A stretch of 64,000 bases of DNA from Stenotrophomonas maltophilia R551-3. GTDB lineage: Bacteria > Pseudomonadota > Gammaproteobacteria > Xanthomonadales > Xanthomonadaceae. Position numbers and translations under genes: made by a program. The notes beneath the pieces are model-generated. The model did no database searches. It saw only the letters and a program-made list of their open reading frames with translations, and was not told where the DNA came from. The stretch's first letter is position 1, and each line of letters starts with the position of its first letter. This document shows positions 17,915 to 26,752 of this stretch, piece after piece. The stretch spans positions 1,540,501 through 1,604,500 of the forward strand of contig NC_011071.1 in assembly GCF_000020665.1 (NCBI RefSeq), in the 5' to 3' direction.

Positions 17915-18766
17915 TCAGCCCGGTGGCGGGCCCAGCTTCAGTGACAGGTCGATGGCCTGCACGTGCTTGGTCAGTCCACCGATCGATATGCAGTCCACGC
18001 CGTCTTCGGCGATCGAACGCAGGCCACCCAGGCCGACGCTGCCGGAGACCTCAAGTGGAATGCGTCCGGCCGTAATGCGCACCGCCTCGCGGCGCAGATC
18101 GGGACTGAAGTCATCCAGCAGGATGCGTTCGCAGCCGGCTTCCAGTGCCTGTCGCAACTGCTCCAGATCCTCGACCTCGACCACCAGCGGCAGCTGCGGC
18201 CATTGCCGGCGTGCAGCCGCCACGGCGGCAGCCAGCGAACCGGCGGCACGGATGTGGTTTTCCTTCAGCATCACCGTGTCGTACAGGCCGAAGCGGTGAT
18301 TCTCGCCACCGCCGCAGCGCACTGCGTACTTCTGCGCCAGGCGCAGGCCCGGCAGGGTCTTGCGGGTGTCGAGGATGCGCGTGCCGGTACCTTCCACGGC
18401 CGCCACGTAGCGGGCGGTGGTGGTGGCGGTGGCGGACAGCGTCTGCAGGAAATTCAGCGAGGTGCGCTCGGCGCTGACCAGGCTGCGGCTGCGGCCATGC
18501 AGCAGGGCCAGTACGGTGCCGGCGGTGACTGCATCGCCGTCGGCAACGCGCCATTCGATGCGCACATCGGGGTCGAGTGCGCGATGGGTGGCGTCGAACC
18601 AGGGGCGGCCGGCGATCACCGCATCCTGCTTGCACAGAAGGTAGGCGCTGTCGGCCTGGTCGGGCAACAGCGCGGCTGTGACGTCGCCGCTGCCGAGGTC
18701 CTCGGCCAGCGCACGCGCGACATCGGCGGCGACCACGGCCGCATCCGGCGTCGGCAGCGTGCTCAT
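17915..18766 (-). CDS. nadC: Nicotinate-nucleotide pyrophosphorylase (carboxylating)
   Basis: 283 residues. It converts quinolinate and PRPP to nicotinate mononucleotide in NAD synthesis. Family segments seen: EDLGSGDVTAALLP near the N-terminus, RTSLNFLQTLSATAT, the PRPP/quinolinate site DTRKTLPGLRLAQKYAV with the Arg/Lys set, GGGENHRFGLYD, KENHI, and the barrel end EVSGSVGL and GVDCISIGGLTKH. Start ATG 18766-18764 overlaps the Trm112-like gene's stop by 4 bp. No nadA or nadB is adjacent. Confidence 0.96.
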   Translation of the reverse strand: MSTLPTPDAAVVAADVARALAEDLGSGDVTAALLPDQADSAYLLCKQDAVIAGRPWFDATHRALDPDVRIEWRVADGDAVTAGTVLALLHGRSRSLVSAERTSLNFLQTLSATATTTARYVAAVEGTGTRILDTRKTLPGLRLAQKYAVRCGGGENHRFGLYDTVMLKENHIRAAGSLAAAVAAARRQWPQLPLVVEVEDLEQLRQALEAGCERILLDDFSPDLRREAVRITAGRIPLEVSGSVGLGGLRSIAEDGVDCISIGGLTKHVQAIDLSLKLGPPPG

Positions 18767-19032
18767 GCGGCCGGGAAGTCGGCGATCTGCGCGGTGGGGA
18801 TGGCTTCCTCGGCCAGCAGTACCGGGATGCCATCGTCGACGCGGAACACCTGCTTGCGGTCGCGGGTGACCAGCGCCTCGCGCAGCGGCTGCGCCAGCGG
18901 GTTGCCATCGGCCTTGTTCACCGCGCCGGTGGAAATGGCCTTGTTGAGGGCTTCCAGGCCCCCGCCATCCAGCAGGGACAGGGGCTGGCGGGTGTCCGGC
19001 GACACCAGCAGGTCGAGCAGCTTGCGATCCAT
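18763..19032 (-). CDS. Trm112-like / YcaR-type small protein
   Basis: 89 residues. MDRKLLDLLVSPDTRQPL matches the start of the Trm112p-like (YcaR) family, whose usual Cys (LVCPxC) is replaced here by SPDTR, so the zinc-ribbon Cys are absent. The end, VFRVDDGIPVLLAEEAIP, is the typical closing motif. The insert in the middle makes it slightly longer than YcaR. Function unknown; it overlaps nadC by 4 bp and is divergent from purE across 58 bp. Confidence 0.85.
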   Translation of the reverse strand: MDRKLLDLLVSPDTRQPLSLLDGGGLEALNKAISTGAVNKADGNPLAQPLREALVTRDRKQVFRVDDGIPVLLAEEAIPTAQIADFPAA

Positions 19033-19090
19033 GGTTCTTCGTCTTGCGTGGAAGATGGCTAGAATACGTCTTTAAGGCAGGTGACGGCCA

Positions 19091-19594
19091 ATGACCCCCA
19101 ACCCGATCGCGCCGCTTGTCGGCATCGTCATGGGTTCCCGCTCCGACTGGGAAACCATGCAGCACGCCGCCCAGAAGCTTGAAGCCCTGGGTGTTCCGTT
19201 CGAAGTGAAGGTAGTGTCCGCGCATCGGACGCCGGATGTGTTGTTCAGTTACGCCGAGCAGGCGGGCCCGCGTGGCCTGCGCGCGATCATCGCCGGTGCC
19301 GGCGGGGCCGCGCACCTGCCGGGCATGATCGCGGCCAAGACCGCGGTGCCGGTGCTGGGCGTGCCGGTGCAGTCCAAGGCCCTCAACGGCATGGATTCGC
19401 TGCTGTCGATCGTGCAGATGCCGGCCGGCATCCCGGTCGCCACCTTCGCCATCGGCAATGCCGGCGCCTCCAACGCCGCGCTGTTCGCCGCGGCGATGCT
19501 GGCCAGCGACCAGCCGGTGATCGGCCAGGCGCTCGACGCTTTCCGTGCGCGCCAGACCGAAGACGTGATGGCCCACGACGATCCGCGCCAATGA
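19091..19594 (+). CDS. purE: N5-carboxyaminoimidazole ribonucleotide mutase
   Basis: 167 residues. Class I PurE signatures: [16 protein letters not shown] near residue 11, [15 protein letters not shown], and [16 protein letters not shown], with the catalytic His of SAHR. It rearranges N5-CAIR to CAIR in purine synthesis, working with PurK. The stop overlaps the purK start (ATGA at 19591). A weak -10 (TAGAAT, 19060-19065) lies upstream; I see no riboswitch. Confidence 0.97.
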   Translation: MTPNPIAPLVGIVMGSRSDWETMQHAAQKLEALGVPFEVKVVSAHRTPDVLFSYAEQAGPRGLRAIIAGAGGAAHLPGMIAAKTAVPVLGVPVQSKALNGMDSLLSIVQMPAGIPVATFAIGNAGASNAALFAAAMLASDQPVIGQALDAFRARQTEDVMAHDDPRQ

Positions 19595-20739
19595 GCCTGA
19601 CCGTCGGCATCCTGGGCGGCGGCCAGCTCGCCCGCATGATGGTTCTGGCCGGTGCGCCGCTGGGGCTGAGATTCGAACTGTATGACCCGGCGGCCGACGC
19701 CTGCAGTGGCCCGCTGGCGCCGCTCACCGTCGGCGCTTTCGATGATCGCCAGGCGCTGGCGGATTTCGCCGCCAAGGTCGACGTGGTCACCTTCGATTTC
19801 GAGAACGTGCCTGCCGACAGCGCGCAGTTCCTGGCTGAGCGCGTGCCGGTCTACCCGCCGCCGGCCGCACTGGCCGTGGCCCAGGACCGGCTGAGTGAGA
19901 AGACTCTGTTCCAGCAGCTGGGCATCCCGCTGCCGGCTTTCGCCGACATCCGCAGTCGTGACGAGCTGGCCGCGAAGGCCGCCGAGTTCGGCCTGCCGTG
20001 CATCCTCAAGACGCGCCGCCTCGGCTATGACGGCAAGGGCCAGTTCCGGCTGCGCAGCGAAGCCGACATCGACGCGGCATGGGATGCGCTGGGCGCCCAG
20101 GTTGAACGCACCGGCCTGATCCTGGAGGGCTTCGTCGCCTTCCAGCGCGAGGTCAGCGTGGTTGCCGTGCGTGGCCGCGATGGCAGCTTCGAGGCCTGGC
20201 CGGTCACTGGTAACTGGCACGTCGACGGCGTGCTGTCGGCCAGCGTGGCCCCGGCCGTGCTGTCGGCCGCCGAGCATGAGGCCGCGATCGGCTATGCCCG
20301 CCGCATTGCAGAGCACCTGCAGTATGTCGGTGTGTTCGCGCTGGAGCTGTTCTGCCGCGATGGCGAACTGCTGGCCAACGAGATGGCACCGCGCGTGCAC
20401 AACTCCGGCCACTGGACCATCGAGGGCAGCGAGACGTCGCAGTTCGAGAACCACCTGCGTGCGGTGCTCGGCCTGCCGCTGGGCAGCACCCGCATGCTCG
20501 GCCATGCCTGCATGCTGAACTGGCTGGGGGCGATGCCCGACCCGCTTCCGGTGCTGGCCCAGGCCAGCGGCCACTGGCATGACTACGGCAAGGAAGCGCG
20601 CGATGGCCGCAAGGTTGGCCACGCCACCCTGCGCGACGATGATGCCGATGCGCTGGCCGATGCGCTGGAGCAGGTCGGCCTGGAGCTGGATCGCCAAGCC
20701 CAGGTGGCGCCGGCGGTACACGCGCTGCGCAGCCGCTGA
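19591..20739 (+). CDS. purK: N5-carboxyaminoimidazole ribonucleotide synthase
   Basis: 382 residues with an ATP-grasp fold. N-terminal Rossmann-like start ([17 protein letters not shown]), ATP-grasp core with [15 protein letters not shown] (phosphate-binding loop), [13 protein letters not shown] and [17 protein letters not shown] near the metal site. It carboxylates AIR with ATP and bicarbonate, feeding PurE. It is translationally coupled to purE. A single SMAG palindrome follows the stop. Confidence 0.97.
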   Translation: MSLTVGILGGGQLARMMVLAGAPLGLRFELYDPAADACSGPLAPLTVGAFDDRQALADFAAKVDVVTFDFENVPADSAQFLAERVPVYPPPAALAVAQDRLSEKTLFQQLGIPLPAFADIRSRDELAAKAAEFGLPCILKTRRLGYDGKGQFRLRSEADIDAAWDALGAQVERTGLILEGFVAFQREVSVVAVRGRDGSFEAWPVTGNWHVDGVLSASVAPAVLSAAEHEAAIGYARRIAEHLQYVGVFALELFCRDGELLANEMAPRVHNSGHWTIEGSETSQFENHLRAVLGLPLGSTRMLGHACMLNWLGAMPDPLPVLAQASGHWHDYGKEARDGRKVGHATLRDDDADALADALEQVGLELDRQAQVAPAVHALRSR

Positions 20740-20742
20740 GCC

Positions 20743-20768
20743 CGGTAGTGCCGGCCGCTGGCCGGCAA
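20743..20768. repeat. Single SMAG-type palindrome
   Basis: GGTAGTGCCGGCC-GCT-GGCCGGCA, a complete copy with the GTAG flank, starts four bases after the purK stop. It is nearly identical to the second palindrome at 12135-12158. Confidence 0.8.
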
Positions 20769-20851
20769 TGCAACGGTGTGGCGCGCCGGTGCAGGCATCG
20801 GCGCAACACTCCCGGTGGTAGCGTGGAACTCCTTTCACTGGAGTCACCGCC

Positions 20852-21193
20852 ATGCTCGACTGGAATGCCTACCGCAAGGAGTTGAAGGGCCGTATCGGCG
20901 AGATCGGCAAGCTTTCACCGGATACGGTCAAGGGCTACGCGACGCTGGCCAATGCCGGCGCGCAGACCAATCATCTCGATGCCAAGACCCGCGAGCTGAT
21001 CGCGCTGGCGGTTGCGGTCATCACCCGCTGCGATGGCTGCATCACCGTACATGTGGATGCTGCGCTGAAGCACGGCGCCAGCCGCGAGGAAATCGCCGAA
21101 GCGCTGGGCGTGGCGGTGTCGCTCAATGCCGGTGCGGCGCTGGTCTATTCGGCGCGGGTGATGGATGCCGTGGCCGGGCACGAGAGCGCGTGA
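20852..21193 (+). CDS. Carboxymuconolactone decarboxylase / AhpD-like protein
   Basis: 113 residues, a single CMD domain. The redox motif C-x2-C followed by His is seen in TRCDGCITVHVDAALKHGAS near residues 60-78, as in AhpD-like peroxidase partners. KTRELIALAVAV is the usual preceding helix. It probably forms a hexamer with disulfide/peroxidase activity; the substrate cannot be told. The neighbours sodB and grxD also concern redox defence. Confidence 0.9.
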   Translation: MLDWNAYRKELKGRIGEIGKLSPDTVKGYATLANAGAQTNHLDAKTRELIALAVAVITRCDGCITVHVDAALKHGASREEIAEALGVAVSLNAGAALVYSARVMDAVAGHESA

Positions 21194-21202
21194 GGTCCAC
21201 CG

Positions 21203-21226
21203 TGTCGCCGGGCCATGCCCGGCGGA
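21203..21226. repeat. SMAG-like palindrome
   Basis: A stem of GCCGGGC-CAT-GCCCGGC type sits between the convergent AhpD-like and sodB genes. The GTAG flank is not intact (GTGTC), so it is a degenerate copy. It could end both transcripts. Confidence 0.6.
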
Positions 21227-21231
21227 TGGCC

Positions 21232-21810
21232 TCAGCGCAGCTGGCTTTCGGCGAATTCCCAGTTGACCAGCTGCCAGAACGCGTCCAGATAACGCGCGCG
21301 GTCGTTCTGGTAGTCGGTGTAGTAGGCGTGTTCCCACACATCGCAGCACAGCAGCGGCGTACTTTCGCCGGTCAGCGGCGTGCCGGCATTGCGGGTGGCT
21401 TGAATGCCCAGCTGGCCGCCGGGATGCTGCACCAGCCACACCCAGCCTGAGCCGAACAGCCCCAGCGCGGTACGGTTGAACTCCTCGCGCAGGCGCTGCA
21501 CGTCGCCAAACTGGCGCTTGACCAGTTCGCCCAGCCGGCCCTGTGGCTCGCCGCCGCCGCGTGGGCGCAGGCATTGCCAGTAGAAGCCGTGGTTCCATGC
21601 CTGGGCCGCAGCGTCGAACAGCCGGCCCTGGGTGTGGCGGACGATCTCTTCCAGTGACGCTTCCTCCCACTCGGTGCCGAGGATCCCGGCATTGACCGCA
21701 TCGACATAGGCGCGATGGTGGCGGCCGTGGTGCAGTTCCACGGTCTGCGCGGACAGGTGCGGCAGCAGGGAGCCGGAGAGGTAGGGCAGGGCAGGCAATT
21801 CGACGGGCAT
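21232..21810 (-). CDS. sodB: Superoxide dismutase, Fe/Mn family
   Basis: 192 residues, SodB length. Metal ligands by comparison with E. coli SodB: His in ELHHGRHHRAYVD, His in AWNHGFYW, and Asp and His in DVWEHAYY; the active-site Tyr is kept (HHRAYV). The glycine-rich GGGEPQG and the position of Gln (NHGFYWQ) leave Fe versus Mn specificity open. The usual Tyr-Tyr-Lys of YHYGKHH reads LHHGRHH. Start ATG 21810-21808. It is divergent from grxD across 119 bp. It removes superoxide in the cytoplasm. Confidence 0.92.
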   Translation of the reverse strand: MPVELPALPYLSGSLLPHLSAQTVELHHGRHHRAYVDAVNAGILGTEWEEASLEEIVRHTQGRLFDAAAQAWNHGFYWQCLRPRGGGEPQGRLGELVKRQFGDVQRLREEFNRTALGLFGSGWVWLVQHPGGQLGIQATRNAGTPLTGESTPLLCCDVWEHAYYTDYQNDRARYLDAFWQLVNWEFAESQLR

Positions 21811-21929
21811 GGACGGGTTCGTGGCAAGGGGCGGCGGCGGCCGGTTCCATCGGCTTACAATGGCGGCTACCTTGGGCAGTCTAGCCGACCATCGCGGTCG
21901 GTTTGTCCGGCGAAGCAAGGAGTGTGGTT

Positions 21930-22250
21930 GTGGCGGTAATGCAGCAAATCCAGGCCGAGGTCGATCGTTACCCGCTCGTCTTGTTCATGAAGGGCACCCC
22001 GCAATACCCGATGTGTGGCTTCTCCAGCCGCGCCGTACAGGCGTTGATGGCTGCCGGCGCCGTCACCCTGCGCACCGTCAACGTGCTGGAAGAGCCGGAA
22101 ATCCGCGCCAATCTGCCGCGCTTCTCCAACCTGCCGACCTTCCCGCAGCTGTTCATCAATGGTGAGTTGATCGGCGGCTGCGACATTGTCATGGAACTGT
22201 TCGAAGCCGGCGAGCTCAAGCGCATCGTCGAAGAGGCGACCCAGGGATGA
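21930..22250 (+). CDS. grxD: Monothiol glutaredoxin (Grx4 type)
   Basis: 106 residues. The CGFS active site is in KGTPQYPMCGFSSRAVQ, and the glutathione/cluster-binding TFPQLFINGELIGGCDI follows. Grx4 proteins carry [2Fe-2S] clusters and pass them to apo-proteins. The start is GTG 21930, with AAGGAG seven bases upstream; an in-frame TTG at 21903 has no ribosome binding site. The stop overlaps the SDR start (ATGA at 22247). Confidence 0.95.
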   Translation: MAVMQQIQAEVDRYPLVLFMKGTPQYPMCGFSSRAVQALMAAGAVTLRTVNVLEEPEIRANLPRFSNLPTFPQLFINGELIGGCDIVMELFEAGELKRIVEEATQG

Positions 22251-23023
22251 GCGCCTGGCCATCGACGTCACCGACGGACGGGGCGCTCGATGGCCGCCCG
22301 TTGCAGGACCGTGTGGTGCTGGTTGCCGGCGCTGGTGGCGGGTTGGGCAGTGCCGCAGCGGTCGCAGCGGCTGCCGCCGGGGCCACGGTGGTCCTGATGG
22401 GGCGCAAGCCGCGCCGGCTGGATCGCGTCTATGCGCAGGTCCAGGCCGCCGGCCCGGAGCCGCTGCTGTACCCGCTGGACCTTGAGGGGGCCGGCCCCGA
22501 CGACTATGCCGAACTGGCCCAGGCCCTGCAGCGCGAGCTGGGCCGCCTGGACGGCCTGCTGGTCTGCGCCGCTCACTTTCCGGGGCTGACCCCGTTCGAG
22601 CTGGCCGATCCGGCCAGCTTCGCCCGCGCCGTCCACGTCACCCTGACCGCGCCGGCCTGGCTGGCCCAGGCCTGCCTGCCGCTGCTGCGGCAGCGTGAGG
22701 ATTCGGCACTGGTATTCGCCGTCGATGCGCCGGAACGGGTCGGGCAGGCCTACTGGGGCGGCTACGGCGTGGCCCAGCACGGCCTGCGCGGCCTGATTGC
22801 CAGCCTGCACGACGAACTTGGCCGCAGCCCGGTGCGGGTCAGCGGCCTGTATCCCGGCCCGCTACGCACGGCGCTGCGTGCCCGGGCCTATTCCGTTGAC
22901 CAGGATCCTGCTGCCCAGGGCCCGGAAGCGGCGGCGGCGGCGGCCGTGACCCTGCTGTCCAGCGCAGGGGGCGCGTGGCGCGGGCAGGTCCTTGACGCCA
23001 GTGGAATGAACCCGGTCGAGTAA
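22247..23023 (+). CDS. Short-chain dehydrogenase/reductase family protein, YciK-like, with degenerate active site
   Basis: 258 residues. The cofactor motif is VVLVAGAGGGLGSA, and the fold continues as in classical SDRs, closest to the YciK group (late motif WGGYGVAQHGLRGL). The catalytic Tyr is present (YGVAQ), but the Lys of Y-x3-K is Gln, and the position 13 residues before the Tyr, normally Ser, is Asp (VFAVDAPE). It may therefore not be an active oxidoreductase. It is translationally coupled to grxD. Confidence 0.85.
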   Translation: MSAWPSTSPTDGALDGRPLQDRVVLVAGAGGGLGSAAAVAAAAAGATVVLMGRKPRRLDRVYAQVQAAGPEPLLYPLDLEGAGPDDYAELAQALQRELGRLDGLLVCAAHFPGLTPFELADPASFARAVHVTLTAPAWLAQACLPLLRQREDSALVFAVDAPERVGQAYWGGYGVAQHGLRGLIASLHDELGRSPVRVSGLYPGPLRTALRARAYSVDQDPAAQGPEAAAAAAVTLLSSAGGAWRGQVLDASGMNPVE

Positions 23024-23253
23024 GTCCCGGGGAAAGACGGAGTGAAGAACCCGTCACGATTGCGTTGCGATCCGGTGCCGTTTGTCGCACAACCGTCACA
23101 TCCGTGGCGTAGCGTGTTAATCTAGTGTTAACCGTTTCGGCAGCTGCCGTTCACGGTAGGGAACCCCAGATAAATGTCCGAACAGCCGCCCGCAAGGCTG
23201 CTTGGATGCGCTTTTTTTCCGCCATCGCCAACTCGCATCGAGGCTACCGAAAA

Positions 23254-26200
23254 ATGACTCACCCACTCCGGATGTCCAAGCTTACCCTTGGTCTCGTGGC
23301 TGCACTTGCTGCCGCTCCTGCCTTCGCCCAGAGCACCTCTGCCGGTGTCGGCGGCCAGGTCATGTCCGCTGCAGGCCAGCCTGTTGCCGGCGCTGAAGTC
23401 ACCATCACCCACACCGAGTCGGGCACTGTTTCGCGTGCTACCACCGATGCGTCGGGTCGTTACAACGCGCGCGGCCTGCGCGTGGGTGGCCCGTACACCA
23501 TCACCATCACCAAGTCCGGTGAAGGCACCAAGACCGAAGAAGGTGTCTTCCTGAACCTGAACCAGGTCAACACGATCAATGCCAACCTGGGCGGCGACCT
23601 GGCCGCTACCAACCTGGATGCAGTGAACGTCGTCGCCACCGCGGGTGGCCTGGACCTGTTCAGCGCCACCAAGATGGGCACCGGCACCAACGTCACCCGC
23701 GAGACGATGGACGCGCTGCCGTCGGCCAACCGCAACATCCAGGACTACATTCGCCTGGACCCGCGCATCTCGCAGGTCAGCAAGGCTGACGGTGCGATCT
23801 CGGCCGGTGGCCAGAACACCCGTTACAACGCCATCCGCATCGACGGCATCAGCGCCTCCGATCCGTTCGGCCTGGGCTCCAACAACCTGCCGACCGAGCG
23901 TCAGCCAGTGTCGATGGATGCCATCCAGGAAATCAACATCGACCTGGCCAACTACGACACCACCATCGCCGGTGGTACCGGTGCGGTGATCAACGCCGTG
24001 ACCAAGTCGGGTACCAACGAATTCCACGGCACCGTGTACGGTTCGTACCGCGACAAGGACATGGTCCGTTCGCGCCTGGAAGGTGACCGTACGGACTTCA
24101 ACGGCTTCAAGGACGAGAAGACCTACGGCATGACCTTGGGCGGCCCGATCGTCAAGGACAAGCTGTTCTTCTTCACCAACTACGAAAAGTACGAGCGCAG
24201 TGGCGGCGGCGTCAGCCTCGGCGATAGCCCGTACAACAAGGCCGGCGGCATCAGCGATGCCGATATCGCACGTGTCCAGAAGCGCATGTCGGACTTGGGT
24301 TATCCGGTCGGTGGCATCGGCGCGTTGGACAACAAGACCGAGATCGAAGAATACGCGGTCAAGCTGGACTGGAACATCAACGAGAACCACCGTGCAGCCC
24401 TGCGCTACAACAAGATGAAGCAGGACGTCGTCCGCTTCCCGCAGGTCAACAACAGCGCGATTTCGCTGAGCGACTTCTGGTACACGCAGCCGACCGAATA
24501 CGAAACCTGGATGGGTGAACTGTTCAGTGACTGGTCCGAGAACTTCTCGACCGAGTTCAAGGTCTCGCACAAGGACTACTCGTCCAACCGCGTCGCTGCC
24601 TCGCACCTGCCGCAGATCCGCGTGCGCTTCGGCAACAACTCGCTGTACCTGGGTACCGAGCAGAACACCCATACCAATCTGGTTGAGTCGAAGGAGCTGA
24701 GCGCCTTCGGTGCTGGTACCTGGTACATCGGTGACCACACCGTCAAGTTCGGTTTTGATTACACCGACAACGACCTGATGAACTTCTACGGCCGCAACCT
24801 GTACGGCGCGTATGAGTTCGCCGACCTGGCTGCGTTTGAAGCCGGTACCCCGTCCGCCTACCAGGTGCGTGTCCCGCGCGCTGGCGGCAGCGTGGATGAC
24901 ATCCCGGCCAAGTTCCATCTGAAGAACACCGGCCTGTTCATCCAGGACACCTGGGCGATCAACTACAACCTGAGCCTGATGTTCGGTGTCCGTGTGGACA
25001 TGCCGGACTTCAGCACGCAGCGCCTGTACAACCCGCGCATCGAGCAGCTGTATGGGTTCAACAATACCCAGCTGGTTGACAAGAAGCTCATCCAGCCGCG
25101 TGTTGGCTTCAACTACACCTTCGACAGCGATCGTCCGACCCAGCTGCGCGGCGGCGTGGGCCTGTTCGGTGGCGCTGCCCCGAACGTGTGGCTGGCGGGC
25201 GCTTACCAGAACACCGGCCTGAACTACTCCGAGTACAACCTGACCCGTAACCCGGGTGGTTTCAGCTTCGATGCGGACAATCCGTTCATTCCGAACCCGT
25301 CGCTGGCGTCGGCGCGCCAGAACGTCGACCTGATCGCCCCGGGCACCCGCCTGCCGTCGGTCTGGAAGGCCAACCTGGCCTTCGATCATGAGCTGCCCTG
25401 GTACGGCATCGTGGCCTCCGCCGAGCTGCTGGTCACCAAGGTCAAGGATGGTCTGTACTTCGATCGTCTGGACGTCATGACCCCGAACGCCAAGCGCTCG
25501 GTTGGTCAGGATGGTCGTGCGCTGTACTGGAACGACTACGGCATGAATGGCGCAAATGCTGGTCCCAACGGCATGCAGGCTGGCCAGAAGAACGGCCGCG
25601 CCTGTGCGGCCACCGATCTGACCTGCCCGGGTGACCGTGTCAACCGTCCGGGTGATATCGGTGATGTGATCCTGCTGCGCAACACCGACAAGGGGCGTGG
25701 CTCGCAGGCCACCTTCTCGCTGGCCAAGCCGCTGACGGAGAACTGGGGCTGGTCGCTGGGTTACACCTACACCCAGTCGAAGGAAGTGAGCCCGCTGACC
25801 AGCTCGCAGAACACCTCGAACTGGAACAATACGCTGAGCCTGAACGCGAACGACAATGTCGCGTACAACTCGCGTTACGCGATCAAGGACCGTATCACCG
25901 GTACCCTGGAGTGGAAGCACAACTTCTTCGGTGACAACGCCACCCGAGTTGGACTGTTCTATGAAGGTCGTTCGGGCCGTCCGTACAGCTACGTCTACTA
26001 CAACGACGTGAACGGCGATGGCGCGGGTACCAATGACCTGTTCTACGTGCCGAAGGGCCCGGGTGACGTGCTGTTCACCGGCGGCGCCGACATGGAGAAG
26101 AAGTTCTTCGACTGGCTGGCGCAGAATCCGGAGCTGGAGGCCTATCGTGGCAGCACGGTGCCGGCCAATGCGCACCGCGCCAAGTGGGTCAACAGCTTCG

Positions 26201-26499
26201 ACGTTCGCATCAGCCAGGAATTCCCGGGCTTCGCGAAGACCCACAAGGGTGAGATTGCGCTGGACATCATGAATGTCGGCAACCTGCTCAACAAGAAGTG
26301 GGGCCTGATCGACGATTACGGCTTCTACGCCACTCGTCGCGTTGCCAACTACTCGGGTATCGACCCGGCTACCGGCAAGTACCTGTACAACTTCACCGGC
26401 CGTACCGACAACTCCTCGATCCAGGAAAACAACAACGACAAGGGCAACACCGCCGTGTCGCGCTGGTCGATGCAGCTGACCGTGAAGTACAAGTTCTGA
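23254..26499 (+). CDS. TonB-dependent receptor, Oar-like, with carboxypeptidase-regulatory domain
   Basis: 1081 residues. Signal peptide (AALAAAPAFAQS, cleavage ~24). Residues ~28-110 form a carboxypeptidase-regulatory-like beta-sandwich (VTITHTESGTVSRATTDASGRYNARGL). A plug domain follows, then a large beta-barrel ending in an aromatic residue (QLTVKYKF), as outer-membrane barrels do. This is the Oar/OmpA-like group common in Xanthomonadaceae; the substrate is unknown. Start ATG 23254 was chosen for the signal peptide, leaving a 230-bp upstream region with AT-rich TTAATCTAGTGTTAACC at 23116-23132. A strong terminator follows. Confidence 0.92.
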   Translation: MTHPLRMSKLTLGLVAALAAAPAFAQSTSAGVGGQVMSAAGQPVAGAEVTITHTESGTVSRATTDASGRYNARGLRVGGPYTITITKSGEGTKTEEGVFLNLNQVNTINANLGGDLAATNLDAVNVVATAGGLDLFSATKMGTGTNVTRETMDALPSANRNIQDYIRLDPRISQVSKADGAISAGGQNTRYNAIRIDGISASDPFGLGSNNLPTERQPVSMDAIQEINIDLANYDTTIAGGTGAVINAVTKSGTNEFHGTVYGSYRDKDMVRSRLEGDRTDFNGFKDEKTYGMTLGGPIVKDKLFFFTNYEKYERSGGGVSLGDSPYNKAGGISDADIARVQKRMSDLGYPVGGIGALDNKTEIEEYAVKLDWNINENHRAALRYNKMKQDVVRFPQVNNSAISLSDFWYTQPTEYETWMGELFSDWSENFSTEFKVSHKDYSSNRVAASHLPQIRVRFGNNSLYLGTEQNTHTNLVESKELSAFGAGTWYIGDHTVKFGFDYTDNDLMNFYGRNLYGAYEFADLAAFEAGTPSAYQVRVPRAGGSVDDIPAKFHLKNTGLFIQDTWAINYNLSLMFGVRVDMPDFSTQRLYNPRIEQLYGFNNTQLVDKKLIQPRVGFNYTFDSDRPTQLRGGVGLFGGAAPNVWLAGAYQNTGLNYSEYNLTRNPGGFSFDADNPFIPNPSLASARQNVDLIAPGTRLPSVWKANLAFDHELPWYGIVASAELLVTKVKDGLYFDRLDVMTPNAKRSVGQDGRALYWNDYGMNGANAGPNGMQAGQKNGRACAATDLTCPGDRVNRPGDIGDVILLRNTDKGRGSQATFSLAKPLTENWGWSLGYTYTQSKEVSPLTSSQNTSNWNNTLSLNANDNVAYNSRYAIKDRITGTLEWKHNFFGDNATRVGLFYEGRSGRPYSYVYYNDVNGDGAGTNDLFYVPKGPGDVLFTGGADMEKKFFDWLAQNPELEAYRGSTVPANAHRAKWVNSFDVRISQEFPGFAKTHKGEIALDIMNVGNLLNKKWGLIDDYGFYATRRVANYSGIDPATGKYLYNFTGRTDNSSIQENNNDKGNTAVSRWSMQLTVKYKF

Positions 26500-26525
26500 T
26501 CCGTCAGAGCCTGAAGCAGTAAGTG

Positions 26526-26554
26526 AAAACGGCCGGGGAAACCCGGCCGTTTTC
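26526..26554 (+). terminator. Rho-independent terminator after the TonB receptor
   Basis: AAAACGGCCGGG-GAA-ACCCGGCCGTTTT forms a 12-bp stem ending in a T run, 27 bp after the stop codon. The stem is symmetrical and could work in both directions. Confidence 0.9.
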
Positions 26555-26572
26555 CTGTGTGGTCGAAAGTCC

Positions 26573-26700
26573 TTGCAGGTCACCTGGCATCGGCGTAGCA
26601 TCCAGAAATGTGCGCGGTGCCAACGCCGCCGATGCGGTCCCGGAAAGGCGAACGCGGGAAGCACACATCCAACGGTCGGGCTTCCCGGCCGTTTTGCTTT
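26573..26700 (+). ncRNA. Candidate small RNA or ppnN leader between two terminators
   Basis: A promoter-like pair, TTGCAG (26573-26578) and TAGCAT (26596-26601) with a 17-bp spacer, lies just after the receptor's terminator. About 65-90 bases later comes a second terminator-type hairpin, AACGGTCGGG-CTT-CCCGGCCGTT (26671-26693), followed by TTGCTTTTT. A transcript of roughly 95 bases is predicted. There is no convincing small ORF, and I recognise no known RNA family. It could also be an attenuated 5' leader of ppnN, which starts 50 bp later. Confidence 0.4.
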
Positions 26701-26752
26701 TTAAGGGGGCGGCAGTACAGTCGGAAACCTTGAAGGAAGCGAAAAATTGGAC

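Noticed and set aside
19249..20853. Minus-strand open frame of 534 codons over purE and purK
   Set aside because: Both purE and purK are complete with all motifs; the antisense protein has no domain.
7805..21226. SMAG palindromes as CRISPR repeats or riboswitches
   Set aside because: Copies are dispersed singly or in facing pairs at gene ends, carry GTAG flanks and lack regular spacers or a conserved aptamer core.
23128..26664. Long minus-strand open frame of 1178 codons over the TonB receptor
   Set aside because: It is antisense to a receptor with a clear signal peptide, domains and terminator; its protein is low in recognisable motifs and arises from the GC-rich codon pattern.
26596..26700. 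Signal recognition particle RNA as identity of the candidate small RNA
   Set aside because: The conserved SRP loop sequence (GGTCCGGAAGGAAGC type) is not present; only a superficial TCCCGGAA is seen.
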